DNA from: Sodalis glossinidius str. 'morsitans'
Lineage (GTDB): Bacteria; Pseudomonadota; Gammaproteobacteria; Enterobacterales; Enterobacteriaceae
Assembly: GCF_000010085.1 (NCBI RefSeq)
Contig: NC_007712.1
Span: forward strand, 3,348,001 to 3,412,000
Length of the DNA stretch: 64,000 bases
Direction: 5' to 3'
Made by a program: the position numbers and the translations under genes. Within the stretch, counting starts at the first letter, position 1. The number at the start of each line of letters is the position of its first letter. A model generated the notes under the pieces. That model made no database searches and was not told the origin of the DNA. It saw only the letters and a list, made by a program, of their open reading frames with translations. Positions 21,451-32,727 of this stretch are shown in pieces.

Positions 21451-22737
21451 TCAATTATCGTAGATGACCTGCACGGTGTTGGGCGCCGGCCGCAAGACGG
21501 GCTGGGCACCGGTAAGACCGGACCCCGTCGCGCCCGTTACACCGCCAGAGCTTCCCCCCGTCAAACCCGTGGCTGTTGCGCCCGTGCCACGGGCGGGCGT
21601 TCCCGCTGCGCCGGCTTGACCGCTGCCGCCATTGTAGGCGGTGAACAGCGGGCCACTATTCCCTGCGCTTTTCAGCACCCAGACGCGACCGTAATGGTTG
21701 TAATAGCCGGCGGAATGCCCCGCTTCCGGACGAATGCCATGATACATATCGAAATGCTGGCCTTTAATCGCGCCGCCGACGTCCAGATCCACCATCAGCA
21801 GGAGCTCATATTTTCCCGTGAATTCACCTTTGTTGTCCAGCAGCGGCACCTCCGCCAGAATAGTGGTCCCTGCAGGGATAAACGAACGATCGGAGGCCAC
21901 GGCCGCTTTCGCTACCAGCGGTACCGCGCTTGCCCCTTTTACAGGCGCGAAGGGAACCGGTTTGAAAAACACAAATGACGGATTTTGTTCGAGCAACTCA
22001 CGCACTTCGGCCTCGGTATGGGTGTCGGCCCAATGGCGAATCGCCTGCATCGACATATACTCCCGCGCCACCTCGCCGCGATCGATGAAGACCTTGCCGA
22101 TGCTGCGATAGGCATGGCCATTTTTGCCGGCATAGGCAAAAAACATCAGCGGCCGGCCATCGCCGTAATCCACATAACCGCTGCCCTGGACCTACATCAT
22201 GAAATTATCCATCAGCGAGTTAGTCCAGGCGATAGCCAGACCGCTGCTCAGCGCACCGCTGTAGATGGCGGCGCGATCCGGCAGGCGGCGATTCTTGCCG
22301 CGGGGTGGCATGCGGTACAAAGGATAGCGGAACTCGCCCTGGGGCGTATAGCGCGCTTGCACCACCGGCGTGTAGTAACCGGTGAACTGCACATTACCAT
22401 AGTTATCCGCCCCTTCCATTTGATAGGCCTTGATACCGTACTGGCTCAATTGGCACGTATCGCCACCGGCCTGCGCCCAACGCTGAATAACGGCGAAATC
22501 GGTCTGGTTACGCTGAAACAAGGTAGCGGCGGCGTATAGGGTTTCGATCACCTGATCGGCATAATCCCCGGCGTTAACCGGCTTACCGCGGGCATTGGGC
22601 GCGTTGACCAGCGCCAGCGGCTGGGTAAGTTGACCATCTTTATACTGTTGTTCGCGATCGGTGGGGCGGGATTGGCACCCCGCAAGAATGACGATAATCA
22701 CGCCGCCGATCAGAGAGATTACCCATTGTTTACTCAT
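21451..22737 (-). pseudogene. mltA: Membrane-bound lytic murein transglycosylase A, in-frame amber
   Basis: MltA cleaves peptidoglycan glycan strands at the outer membrane. Lipoprotein signal with lipobox ILAGC near residue 20. The frame is intact except for one TAG (22192-22194) at codon 182, where family members read ...NSLMDNF-M-D-VQGSGY. The second half keeps the catalytic region DVGGAIKGQHFD. The C-terminus has an extra ~60-residue Gly/Ala/Thr-rich tail ending APNTVQVIYDN, absent in E. coli MltA. It is either a new pseudogene or made only by amber readthrough. Confidence 0.88.
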
Positions 22738-22939
22738 AACGTTCTCGCGCCGTTAAATCCTAACGGCGAACGATAAAAGATGATTTATCATAATTAAATA
22801 AATTATCATTCCCATTCAATGAGTTGTTGATAAAAGCAGCACAACGGGGTGAAATTGAACAAATATCAGAAGAATAGCGGCTATTTAGCAAAAAGGGGTT
22901 GCATCAAAACCGCTACAGAGTATAGTGCGCTTCCACGGA

Positions 22940-23016
<77 letters not shown>

Positions 23017-23080
23017 ATCAAACCGCCGTACGCGGGCATTAGCAAGGCCGTCCCCACTGCTCGGGGGCAAATCAGTCGGA

Positions 23081-23157
<77 letters not shown>

Positions 23158-23185
23158 ATCTCCCGTGGTTGTTACTATGGTTAAT

Positions 23186-23243
23186 AACGCTTTATCGCTT
23201 TGTACATTCCTGTAATGATGCAAAGCAATAAAGCGTTTTTTTT
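23186..23243 (+). terminator. Terminator of the tRNA-fMet operon
   Basis: AACGCTTTATCGCTTTG pairs with CAAAGCAATAAAGCGTT, followed by eight T. One internal mismatch. It ends the tandem tRNA transcript. Confidence 0.88.
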
Positions 23244-23447
23244 CGTCTGTCGTCCGCCAGCACTAAAAGCGGCCGCCGCGTTTCCGCCTGCCGGCACCGC
23301 CGCTCAGAGTTTTGTCACAGGCGCCCGACGATAAGGTTAGTGCTGACGATTTACTGGTGCTGGCGGGATCTGCAGCATAGATGGATTTGGTGGCGCAACG
23401 AATCTGCCGTCGATGGCGGTCATAGCGCCGCAACGGTTATGTTGCCG

Positions 23448-24066
23448 TTAGCGGTCCTGCTGACGGATATGACGCGCCAACACCGCCCCAGACGCGTGCC
23501 ATCGCCCTGACGCACTGCCTCAATCATCTCATCATGCTCGCGGGCAGATTGCTCAATCCGCGCCCGGGTGGTCCACTGATGCACCGGCACGGCTCTGGTA
23601 CGCTGGCGTATTTCCGCCACCAGCGCCATCAGTTCCTGATTGCCGCATAGCGACAGCAGATGATGATGAAACGCCAGATTGGCCTCGTACAGCTCCAGGG
23701 TGGTGCCATCGGCCAACAGCCGCACAAACTCCGCCACCAATTGCTCAAGCAGTCTGATATCCGCGGCCGTAGCGCTGCCGGCAACGCCGGTTTCCAGCAA
23801 AATACGGATCTCCGCGACCTCTCCTTCCTGACGGCCATCGGGCCAGTACACACGGTAACCGCGATTGGGCACATGGGCCACCAGCCGCTTTTGCGCCAGT
23901 CTGTCCAAGGCGCGACGCACCTCCGGCCGGCCGCAATGGTAACGCTGCTGCAAATCGATTTGTTTCAGCCAGGCGCCAGCAGGCCGGTCTGAATATCGTG
24001 CAGGATCAATTCCGTGACCTTATCGGTCAATACCACCGACGAAGCCGGTCGTTTCTGCTTAGGCAT
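23448..24066 (-). pseudogene. GntR/FCD-family transcriptional regulator, frameshifted
   Basis: The start MPKQKRPASSVVLTDKVTEL leads into a winged-helix segment but hits a stop near 23970. In the next frame DLQQRYHCGRPEVRRALDRL completes the GntR helix-turn-helix. An FCD ligand domain follows, with FHHHLLSLCGN and the metal-type His residues. A second shift near 23470 replaces the expected ending LARHIRQQDR, which is readable to the TAA at 23448. Two small indels disable it. Divergent from the amidohydrolase/peptidase pair it presumably controlled. Confidence 0.85.
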
Positions 24067-24237
24067 AAAAAATTCTCAACGTTTATCGGCGCATTCTGCC
24101 ACCGCGCCGCGTCTATTGCCACTCTGATGCCAATGCGCGCATCATAACGTTGTCTTATCCCACGGTTAACCATTGCACAATCAAAATAGGCGACGTAAAT
24201 TGGTATCAATTTTGGTAAACATTTTGGAAACCTAACC

Positions 24238-25661
24238 ATGCCAACCTCCGTTACCAACCTGCTTGACGCCCGTATCAATGAGCCGCAGGCCGCTTTTTGC
24301 GCATTAAGCGATCGTGTCTGGGATACCCCCCGAAACCAATTATCTGGAATATCAATCGGTAGCCGCCCATAAGGCCCTATTTGGAACAGCAAGGATTTCG
24401 GGTGGAAACCGGCCTGACCGGCCTACCCACGGCGGTAATGGGAGAAGCAGGCGACGGCGGACCGGTCATCGCCATTCTCGGCGAGTTCGATACCCTACCG
24501 GGCCTGAGCCAACAGGCCGGTTGTCGCCGAACCCCGCCCGGAAAGCAACGGCGGCAACGGTCACGGCTGCGGCCATAACCTGCTGGGCGCCGGCTCCATT
24601 AGCGGCCACGGCGGTGAAAGATATGCTGGCCGCTCTCGGCATTAAAGGTCACGTACGCTATTACGGCTGTCCGGCGGAGGAAGGCGGCTCATCGAAAGGG
24701 TTTATGGTGCACGCCGGGGGTTTCGATGACGTGGATATCGCTATTTCCTGGCATCCGGCGGCTTTCACCGGGGTGAACAATCCTATATTTCGCTGGCCTG
24801 TAACGAGCTAAATTTTCATTTTAGCGGCCACGCCGCCGCGTCTCTTCACCTGGGCCGTTCAGCGCTGGATGCGGTTGAACTGATGAACGTCGGCGTTAAC
24901 TATTTGCGCGAACATATGCCCTCGACGGCCCGTGTCCACTATGCGGTTACCGATACCGGCGGCCATTCGCCGAATGTGGTTCAGGCGAAAGCAACGGTGC
25001 TCTATTTGATCCGCTCACGCACGCTGTCGGACCTGCTGGCGCTGGTGGAGCGCGTGAAAAATGTGGCGCGCGGCGCCGCGCTGATGACGGAAACGACGTT
25101 ACGCCACGAAGTGCTCAGCGGCGACGCCAATCTGGTAGGCAATACGCCGCTGGATCAGCTTATGCACCGGCACATTGAACTGCTCGGTCCGCCGCCGTTC
25201 GACGACGCGGACAACCGCACCGCCGCAGAGTTTCAAAAAACGTTTAGCGCCGACTATATCGCCGCGTCTTTCGGCCGTTTTGGCTGCAGGTGCGCAAAGA
25301 TGTGCCGTTGTGTGATGTGGTTTTTGCGCCGGAAAGCGGTGACGGCACCCTGGTCGGCTCAACCGATGTCGGTACTGTCAGTTGGGTGGTACCGACGGTA
25401 CAGCTGCGCGGCGCCACTTACGCCATCGGCATGCCGGGGCACTCCTGGCAGTTGGTCGCGCAGGGGAAATTGCCCGCCGCCCATAAGGGGATGGTCCATG
25501 CCGCCAAGGCTATGGCCGCCACCGCGTTGGATCTGTTGCAGGATCCTGTGCTTATCGCCCGCACGCAGGAGGATTTCGCCCGGCGCCTGGACGGTCGTCC
25601 GTTTATCAATCCGCTCCCGGACGATGTGCAACCGCCGTTACCGGAGAACGCCCATGTCTGA
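24238..25661 (+). pseudogene. M20-family amidohydrolase, AbgB-like, frameshifted
   Basis: Related to AbgB (p-aminobenzoyl-glutamate utilisation subunit B) and other M20 dipeptide amidohydrolases. Across three frames it reads AILGEFDTLPGLSQQAG (metal-site region), NGHGCGHNLLGAGS, YYGCPAEEGGSSKGFMVHAG, HLGRSALDAVELM and, near the end, GSTDVGTVSWVVPTVQL and AHKGMVHAAKAMAATALDLL. At least four frame changes occur (near 24335, 24530, 24790 and 25285). The end overlaps the next gene's ATG by 8 bp. Confidence 0.88.
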
Positions 25662-27335
25662 GTTCGCCGCCACACCTGACCGCTCGCGCCTGATGGCGCA
25701 TTTGGCCGAGTTCGCCAAACGCGTCAAATTATCCGGGACGGCGCCTGAGCTTGAGAGCTTCCATTATTTGCAGCAACAGATGCAATCCTACGGCTACCGC
25801 ACCGAGCTGCTATCCCACGACTCCTGGATAAGCCTGCCCGGCGAGGCACGCGTAACGGTAGACGGTCAGCCTATCCCCTGCATTACCCACTCGATGTCGG
25901 TTGCCACAGACCCGACGGGCGTCACCGCGCCGCTTAAGTATATCGGCGCTGGCCGGGAAGCTGATTTCGCCGCGGCGGATGTGGCCGGCAAGATCGTGCT
26001 GATAGACGGCATCACTACCGAGGAAGAGGCGGCGCTGGCCAAACGCTATAGCGCCGTGGGCCAGTTACACATCAGCCCGACGGAACATCTTTACGAGATG
26101 TGCGTCTCGCCGGTATGGGGCAGCCCCTCACAGCACACCCTCCCGCTATTGCCCTCGACGGTTATCTGCACCATCAGCCGGGACGACGGCGCGCCGCTGC
26201 GCGACCGTTGTCGAGCCGGCGAGTCACCGCAGGTCACGCTGTATGTGAGGTCGACACCGGCTGGCGCAAAACTCCTATCCTTATGGCCGACCTGTCGCAC
26301 GCCGGCGATGAAGCCCCCTTTGTGCTGTTTGCCGGCCACCACGATACCTGGCATTACGGGGTGATGGATAACGGCAGCGCCACCATGCTGGAGGCGGCAC
26401 GGCTGTTGGCCGAGGCGCGAGCGGACTGGCAGCGCGGTTTGCGCCTGTGTTTCTGGTCCGGCCATTCCCACGGCCGCTATTCCGGCTCCGCCTGGTATGC
26501 GGACGAATACTGGGATGAACTCGACCGACGCTGCGTCGCCCATGTCAATGTGGATTCCACCAGAGGCGAAAACGCCAGCGTACTGACCAATTCGTCGGTC
26601 ATTGACGAACTGAAAGGCGTCGCTGCCGAAGCGGTGGCAGCCATCAGCGGTCAGCAACATCTCAGCCGCCGGCACGGTCGCGCCGCCGATCAGTCTTTCT
26701 GGGGCGTGGGCATTCCGTCGATGTTTGGCAGCCTCAGCCACCAGCCGCCGGATCCGGTAAAAATGCTGACCGCTCTCGGCTGGTGGTGGCATACGCCGCA
26801 CGATACGCTGGAACATATCGATCACGACAATTTGCAACGCGACACAGCCATCGTACTGCGGGTGCTTTGGCGCTTGCTCAGCGCGCCGGTGGTGCCGCTG
26901 GATTATACCGCCTTCTGCGTTTCGCTGGACGCCGAGCTGGACAAGTTGCAGGCGGCGGCGGTCAATCAACAGGCATTAACCGCGTCCGGCGAGCAGGCCC
27001 AGCGCCTGAATAGCGCCCTGCCGCACCCGGCCTGGCCGTCCCTGAGCGGCCTGCGGGATCTGGATCTCAAGGCCGGGCGCATCGACGCCGGTTTTGATAG
27101 CGGCGTCTATGCCCGCTCGGTAATGGCGAAACCCGGCAACGACGAACTTATTAATGCCGGCCCGGATCTCAAGAGCGCGATGCTTGCCACCGATGTGGCG
27201 ATGGGCATGCGCAAGGGAGAAACCCGCCTGACAGCCACCTTTGACGCGGCCATCACCGGCGCTGCCCACGATGGCGTGATCCGGCAATTATCGCAGAAAT
27301 GGAGCAAAATGGACCTGACGCAGGATCTCCCCTGA
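25654..27335 (+). pseudogene. M28-family zinc peptidase, one-base frameshift
   Basis: Reads MSEFAATPDRSRLMAHLAEF onward, with a PA-type insert domain (residues ~110-200). Near 26247-26250 one missing G in TATGTGAGG shifts the frame. The downstream frame restores EVDTGWRKTPILMADLSH and the zinc-site segment FAGHHDTWHYGVMDNGSA, then CFWSGHSHGRYSGSAWYADE, to a TGA at 27333. The intact product would be about 560 residues. Coupled to the AbgB-like gene upstream, probably one peptide-use operon. Confidence 0.88.
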
Positions 27336-27470
27336 GAAAGCCCCCCTCGGCCCCGTTAACGTCCGAGTCAGGACGGCGTGGGCCAACGCCAAACGGCGCT
27401 CGTGCAGGCCGCCCCGGGCGCGGATGTTAGCATCAGCCACGCCAGGCGCCGAGTTCCCAGGCACCGCGAG

Positions 27471-28730
27471 CTAACGCCGCGCCAATACTCCACCGGCGGC
27501 AAAATAGGCTTTGATCCCTGCCAAAATGGCTTCCGCCATCTGCTGCTGGTAACGGGCGGTGCGCAACCGCCGCTCTTCCTGAACATTGCTGATAAACGCG
27601 GTTTCCACCAGAATTGACGGAATATCCGGCGCTTTCAATACCGCGAAGCCCGCCTGATCGACGCTTTTTTTATGCAACTGCGTGATCTTACTCACGTGGC
27701 TCAGCACGTGCTTGCCAAATTTCAGGCTATCGTTAATCGTAGCGGTCTGCATTAAATCGAAAATGGTATGATCCAGGTAGCGATCGCCGCTTTTGCTCAC
27801 GCCACCAATTTCATCGGCAGCATTTTGCGTTTGGGCCAGATAGCGGGCCGCCGCGCTGGTGGCTCCCTTGGTGGACAACGCAAAGACCGAGGCGCCGTGG
27901 GCGCTACGGCGGGTAAAGGCGTCGGCGTGTATCGAAACAAACAGATCCGCCCGCTGCTTACGTGCCTTGGCCACCCGCACCTTCAGCGGGATGAACACAT
28001 CCTCATTGCGGGTCATATACACCTGCATATTCGGTTCGCGCTTAATCAGCGCTCTTAAACGGCGGGCGATTTGCAGCACGATATCTTTCTCGCGGGTTTT
28101 GAATTTGCCGATCGCGCCGGGATCTTCGCCGCCGTGGCCCGGGTCAAGCATCACCACAACCGGCCGGTCGCGTCCGGCTTTCCCGGCCAGTGGCGCCTGA
28201 GACTCCGGCGGCAAAGTACGTGCCAAATCACCCTTGTTATAATCTTCTAGCAACGCCAGCAGCGGATCGTCTTGCAACGAGGAACGACTGCCCTCATGAG
28301 GGTAAAGATCCAGCACCAACCTGTGCCGGAAGCCGTGGGCCGGCGCCAGCGTCAAAAAGCGCGGCGCCACTTTCTGTTTCAGTTCCAGCACCAGCCGCAC
28401 GGTATGGCCGTCGAACTGACCAACCCGTACCTGGCCGATATAAGGATCTTCCGGCCGCACCCGCTCCCCTAGCTGGCTGAGCATCGAATTGAGCCGCAGC
28501 TCTTCGATATCTAGCACCAGCCTGTCCGGACCACTCAGGGTAAAAGTGCGGTATTGCAGAGTGACATTTGATTCCAGAGTCACGCGGGTATAGCTTGAGG
28601 CGGGCCAGATCCGCACCGCCACAATAGAAGGCGCAGCGGCGAGGCCAACCCGGCTGACGCTTAACAGCCAGGTGGCCGCCACGCCTTGCAGCAGCAGCCG
28701 GCGAGCGCGGTTATGTTCTGACTCAGGCAT
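27471..28730 (-). CDS. amiC: N-acetylmuramoyl-L-alanine amidase AmiC
   Basis: Periplasmic zinc amidase that splits septal peptidoglycan and is activated by NlpD. It has 419 residues (417 in E. coli). The N-terminus [19 protein letters not shown] is a twin-arginine signal. An AMIN domain (about 35-135) is followed by an Amidase_3 domain with zinc ligands in [22 protein letters not shown] and the catalytic Glu in [10 protein letters not shown]. Complete, so septum splitting can persist although mltA is broken. Confidence 0.95.
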   Translation of the reverse strand: MPESEHNRARRLLLQGVAATWLLSVSRVGLAAAPSIVAVRIWPASSYTRVTLESNVTLQYRTFTLSGPDRLVLDIEELRLNSMLSQLGERVRPEDPYIGQVRVGQFDGHTVRLVLELKQKVAPRFLTLAPAHGFRHRLVLDLYPHEGSRSSLQDDPLLALLEDYNKGDLARTLPPESQAPLAGKAGRDRPVVVMLDPGHGGEDPGAIGKFKTREKDIVLQIARRLRALIKREPNMQVYMTRNEDVFIPLKVRVAKARKQRADLFVSIHADAFTRRSAHGASVFALSTKGATSAAARYLAQTQNAADEIGGVSKSGDRYLDHTIFDLMQTATINDSLKFGKHVLSHVSKITQLHKKSVDQAGFAVLKAPDIPSILVETAFISNVQEERRLRTARYQQQMAEAILAGIKAYFAAGGVLARR

Positions 28731-28916
28731 GTCGCCCCGGTAATAAATTGTGCATTATCTGGAAAACCAATCGTTTATCGTTAACGGCGGAAACTTTAAC
28801 CAAACCGCCGGCCGCTGTCATCCCGAAAAGCCGGCACAGAGGCGGCGTGCGGCAAACTTTGCTCATCTTTACAAACAGGCGAAGGGTAAATCGGGACTTG
28901 CCAAGAGGGTGATAAA

Positions 28917-28951
28917 AGAATAAAAATACACAAAATAAAAATAATAATTCA
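28917..28951 (+). promoter_or_regulatory. Candidate ArgR boxes upstream of argA
   Basis: AGAATAAAAATACA (28917-28930) differs at two positions from the ARG-box core TGAATnnnnATTCA; a second, weaker half-site ends in AATTCA (to 28951). E. coli argA has paired ARG boxes overlapping its promoter, so position and AT content fit. AAAGGA precedes the GTG start. Confidence 0.5.
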
Positions 28952-29725
28952 CAAAGGATAGTCCGTGAAGGAACGCAGTACAGGGTTGGTTCAAGGTTTT
29001 CGCCATACGGTTCCTTATATCAATGCACACCGTGGCAAAACCTTTGTGGTCATGCTGGGCGGCGAAGCCATCGAGCATGAAAATTTTGCCAGTATTGTCA
29101 ATGATATCGGTCTACTGCACAGCTTCGGTATCCGCCTGGTACTGGTGTACGGCGCCCGGCCGCAAATCGACGCCAATCTGGCGATACATCACCTTGAGCC
29201 GATGTACCATAAGCATACCCGCGTTACCGACGCGCCCACCCTCGAGCGAGTAAAGCAGGCCGCAGGCCAGCTACAGCTGAACATTACCGCCCGGCTGTCG
29301 ATGAGTCTGAATAATACGCCGATACAGGGCGCGCACATCAACGTGGTGAGCGGCAACTTCATTATCGCAGCCTCTGGGCGTGGATGACGGCGTGGACTAT
29401 TGCCACAGCGGCCGCATCCGCCGTATTGATGATGAGGCGATACACCATCAGCTTGACGGCGGCGCCATTGTGTTGCTGGGCCCGGTCGCGGTATCGGTTA
29501 CCGGTGAAAGTTTCAACCTCACCTCCGAAGAGGTGGCGATTAAGCTGAAAGCGGAAAAAATTATCGGTTTTTGCTCATCGCAGGGCGTGATTGGCGAGGA
29601 CGACGATATTATTTCCGAACTGTTTCCCAACGACGCCCAGCAACGTATTGATCAGTTGGAAGCGCGCGGTGATTACCATTCCGGCACCGTGCGTTTTCTG
29701 CGTGGCGCGGTCATAGCCTGCCGCA

Positions 29726-29767
29726 GCGGCGTGCGGCGTGCGGCGTGCGGCGTGCGGCGTGCGGCGT
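29726..29767 (+). repeat. 7-bp tandem repeat (GCGGCGT)x6 inside argA
   Basis: Six perfect copies. The ancestral coding sequence (Ser-Gly-Val-Arg-Arg-Cys-His) needs two copies. The four extra units add 28 bp and shift the frame by one. Confidence 0.95.
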
Positions 29768-30252
29768 TGCCATCTTATCAGCTATCAGGAAGACGGCGCC
29801 CTGGTGCAAGAGCTCTTCTCCCGCGACGGCATCGGCACACAGATCGTGATGGAAAGCGCGGAGCAGGTGCGGCGGGCCACCATCAACGATATCGGCGGCA
29901 TTCTGGCGCTGATTCGGCCGCTGGAACAGCAGGGGATCCTGGTGCGCCGCTCCCGCAAGCAATTGGAAATGAAAATCGATAAATCTACCATTATCGAACG
30001 GGACAATATGACCATTGCCTGCGCGGCGCTGTATCCTTTTCCCGACGAGCAGATCGGCGAAATGGCCTGCGTGGCGGTGCACCCTGATTACCGCAGTTCG
30101 TCGCGCGGCGAAATGCTGCTGACGCGCATCGCTCAACAGGCGCGCCAAATGGGGCTAAAAAAATTGTTTGTGCTCACCACCCGCAGCATCCACTGGTTTC
30201 AGGAACGCGGCTTTACCCCGGGAAGTCGATATCCTGCCGAACCAGAAAAAGG

Positions 30253-30271
30253 CGCTGTATAACTATCAGCG
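30253..30271 (+). other. Prophage left attachment site (attL core)
   Basis: CGCTGTATAACTATCAGCG, identical to 51813-51831. Lies in the 3' coding end of argA. The arms CGCTG/CAGCG are inverted around a 9-bp centre, typical of tyrosine-recombinase core sites. Confidence 0.92.
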
Positions 30272-30447
30272 AAGGTCTAAAGTGCTAATCTATGAATTAT
30301 CAGATATTTAGACCCAATCCTCGCTCAAAAAATAGGCGACAAAACACAACAAAGCACGACAATACACGACATTTTTATCAATAACTTACCGCTTATTTCG
30401 ACCTGCCGATTACGCCAGAATCGCCCACATTTGACGAAGGAAATTCC

Positions 30448-30668
30448 ATGCGCTATAGTCGCTTCCAGGTGCTGAACACACCATGCAAAGCGGATACCGC
30501 GCCCGAAAGTTATGCAGTTTTTTTACGCCCATAGATTGTATGGTCGGGTAGCGAGTAGTGATACAACACCCTTAGGGGGAAAGCTGCTGGCCGACTTTGC
30601 ACGGTGTTCAAGTACCCGACCGCCCCACTGAACATGGGGTAAAATGAACAAATGCAAAGGATACAAAA
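30448..30668 (+). pseudogene. Ash/Icd-like leader remnant upstream of antirepressor
   Basis: The ATG at 30448 opens MRYSRFQVLNTPCKADTAPE to a TAG at 30532. The same opening MRYS precedes the Rha-type gene at 47141. Prophages often carry an Ash- or Icd-like (host cell division inhibitor-like) frame directly before an antirepressor. A second short frame (30511-30630) reads MQFFYAHRLYGRV. Decayed; identity tentative. Confidence 0.35.
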
Positions 30669-31430
30669 ATGAACACCCAACCTATCTAATTTTCATTTAA
30701 AGAATCGCACGATGTCCGCGTTCAGGTAATCGATGGTGAACCATGGTTTTGCTTAAAGGATGTCTGCGACATTCTGACCATCGCAAACTCCAGTCGTGTT
30801 GCTTCTGATGTGCTCGACTCGAAGGGGGTATGCAAAACGGATACCCTTACTTCTGGCGGCATTCAAGAGCTTAATTTCGTCAACGAACCCAACCTCTATC
30901 GCGTCATCTTCCGTAGCAACAAGCCCGAGGCAAAGCAATTCCAGGATTGGGTATTCAATGATGTACTTCCCTCAATCTGCAAGACTGGCAAATACGAGCA
31001 CCCCGTTTACAAGCCAGAGTCCCACGAACTCTTCACCACTAACGATACCTCCAACCTCGCCCGCCTGATTTGGCACATGAGCCACAACTTCCGCTTCAAG
31101 CAAGCATGGAGCAATGGCATATGGTACGCCCTGCGCGAAGTCACCGGCATTCCCTCACCGCAGCTGATGGAAGTCCGCCATATCCCGCATATTGCCAGAG
31201 AATGCGAACGTATATGGGCGGTGATTGAACGCCTGCAATCTGCTATGGTAGTAGAGGCTGAGAGACGAACCATTCGGCAACTGGTGCGCAAGCGGGAGAA
31301 TGTGGATAGTGTGATGGGTGAAATCGATAGCCTGCTCATTGAGTCAAACCATAGCAACGCCTTCATGCTCACCGATACCCTGACCCGTTGGCATAAGTCC
31401 GAGCTCGGCCAGTTCGCGCAGAGGCACTGA
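30669..31430 (+). pseudogene. BRO-N domain antirepressor, stop at codon 7
   Basis: Starts MNTQPI, then TAA (30687-30689), then continues in frame: DGEPWFCLKDVCDILTI (BRO-N fold) and NEPNLYRVIFRSNKPEAKQF. After about residue 110 a second domain starts at ELFTTNDTSNLARLIWHMS and ends HKSELGQFAQRH. This C-terminal domain recurs in the gene at 47400 and, shortened, at 37607. By family it should release repression by binding the phage repressor (inference). No good in-frame restart follows the stop. Confidence 0.8.
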
Positions 31431-31436
31431 TGGTTG

Positions 31437-31465
31437 CCCCGGCCCGTTGAGGGGCCGGGGATTTC
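31437..31465 (+). terminator. Terminator after BRO antirepressor
   Basis: CCCCGGCCC (31437-31445) pairs with GGGCCGGGG (31452-31460), followed by a short ATTTC. Strong GC stem with a weak T tract. A related weaker GC-rich repeat follows the Rpn gene near 32474-32500. Confidence 0.6.
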
Positions 31466-31505
31466 GATGGAATACCACAATCTGAACAAGCTATATACTG
31501 CACCG

Positions 31506-32434
31506 ATGACAAAATCCTCACTCTCACAACACGATGCCCTGTTCAAAAAGTTCCTCGGCGACATTGCTGTAGCTCGTGACTTTCTGGAAGTGCATCTCCA
31601 ACTCATCTGCGTGAGCGCTGCGATTTCAGCACCCTGGCAATGGAGTCCGGCAGCTTTATCGAAGACGACCTCAGGGGACAGTGCTCGGACATGCTGTATT
31701 CGATGAAGACCACGGCGGGCCATGATGGTTACGTCTACTGTCTTATCGAGCACCAGAGCCGACCGGAAAAGATGATGGCGTTTCTGTTGCTACGGTACGC
31801 CGTCGCCGCGATGCAACGGCATCTTGAACAAGGCAATGACGCTTTGCCAGTGGTTATTCCGCTCCTGTTCTATCACGGCACCACATCGTCTTACCCCTAC
31901 AGCACCCAATGGCTCGATTGCTTTACTGACCCCGAACTGGCAGAATCAGTCTACAGGCAAGCATTCCCGCTGGTCGATATCACCGCGATGCCGGATGATG
32001 AAATACTGTCTCATCGGCGGGTAGCGCTGCTAGAATTGGTGCAGAAACACATCCGGACCAGTGATATGTTAGAACTAGCCGCTGACATCGCTCGTCTGCT
32101 CAATCTATGGGCGATACCGAAAGAGCAGTTCCGTAGCCTGATGTACTATATCGCAGAGCGGGGAAATACTTCGGATGAATCGCAATTCCTACAGCATATC
32201 GCCACCAAAGCCACTGACTACCGGGAGGACATCATGACCATTGCAGAACAGCTTGAAGCTAAAGATGAGCAAAGGGGCATCCAGAAGGGCATCCAGCTTG
32301 GTGAGCAGAAAGGTCGCCAAGAAACGACCACCGAACTTGCACGAAAGTTCCTCGCTAACGGTGTCGAACGCTCAATTGTTAAGCTATCTACAGGTCTCTC
32401 CGACCATGAGCTGGATGAGTTGGCCCGCCAGTAG
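31506..32434 (+). pseudogene. Rpn/YhgA-like PD-(D/E)XK nuclease, one-base frameshift
   Basis: Member of the Rpn family (Transposase_31; recombination-promoting nucleases). Starts MTKSSLSQHDALFKKFLGD. One base is missing near 31598, and the next frame continues MESGSFIEDDLRGQCSDMLY, then YVYCLIEHQSRPEKMMAF (nuclease core with Asp and Glu-x-Gln). The C-terminus has the usual GIQKGIQLGEQKGRQE repeat. About 309 residues if repaired. It sits with the BRO gene between the fibre genes and attL, on the opposite strand, as accessory cargo. Confidence 0.85.
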
Positions 32435-32634
32435 TTTACCGCGTACTACTCTTCGTTATTAGCTGTATTAGCAGCCGCCCCAGCTCGTTGAGGGCCGGGG
32501 TAATAGCTCTATTCCCTACATGTGAATCCAACGATCGTTTTTGACGATCGATAAGCTGCCTTCGATCGTTATTATCAGTTTGCGTTATTCCGGTAAAAAG
32601 CGGGAAATCCCATTTTTACGGAAGCGTTTTCTAC

Positions 32635-32727
32635 ATGAAGTTATTCAAAGGAGTGAAACGAGTATTTAAGTTAATGCTGATTATTGTACTTATAGTCTAT
32701 TTTTTTATTTGGCATTATCCTTGCTAA
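32635..32727 (+). CDS. Possible 30-residue membrane peptide
   Basis: MKLFKGVKRVFKLMLIIVLI followed by VYFFIWHYPC. A basic N-terminus leads into one strongly hydrophobic segment. No clear ribosome site at good spacing. Lies in the gap between Rpn and the convergent fibre genes, next to palindromic CGATCGT repeats (32530-32570). Could be a small toxin- or moron-like peptide, or chance; no family recognised. Confidence 0.3.
   Translation: MKLFKGVKRVFKLMLIIVLIVYFFIWHYPC

Larger units (their letters stand above)
28965..30311 (+). pseudogene. argA: N-acetylglutamate synthase, multiply broken and interrupted by the prophage
   Basis: First step of arginine synthesis. GTG start. The kinase-like domain reads well ([20 protein letters not shown]) until about 29371, where GCAGCC replaces GCACAGCC and shifts the frame. 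The next frame carries [19 protein letters not shown] and lacks four residues relative to E. coli. An expanded 7-bp repeat (29726-29767) shifts it again. The GNAT domain follows ([18 protein letters not shown]), then a third shift near 30220. The 3' end lies inside attL: after NYQRRSK the phage supplies VLIYELSDI and a TAG at 30309. Confidence 0.93.
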
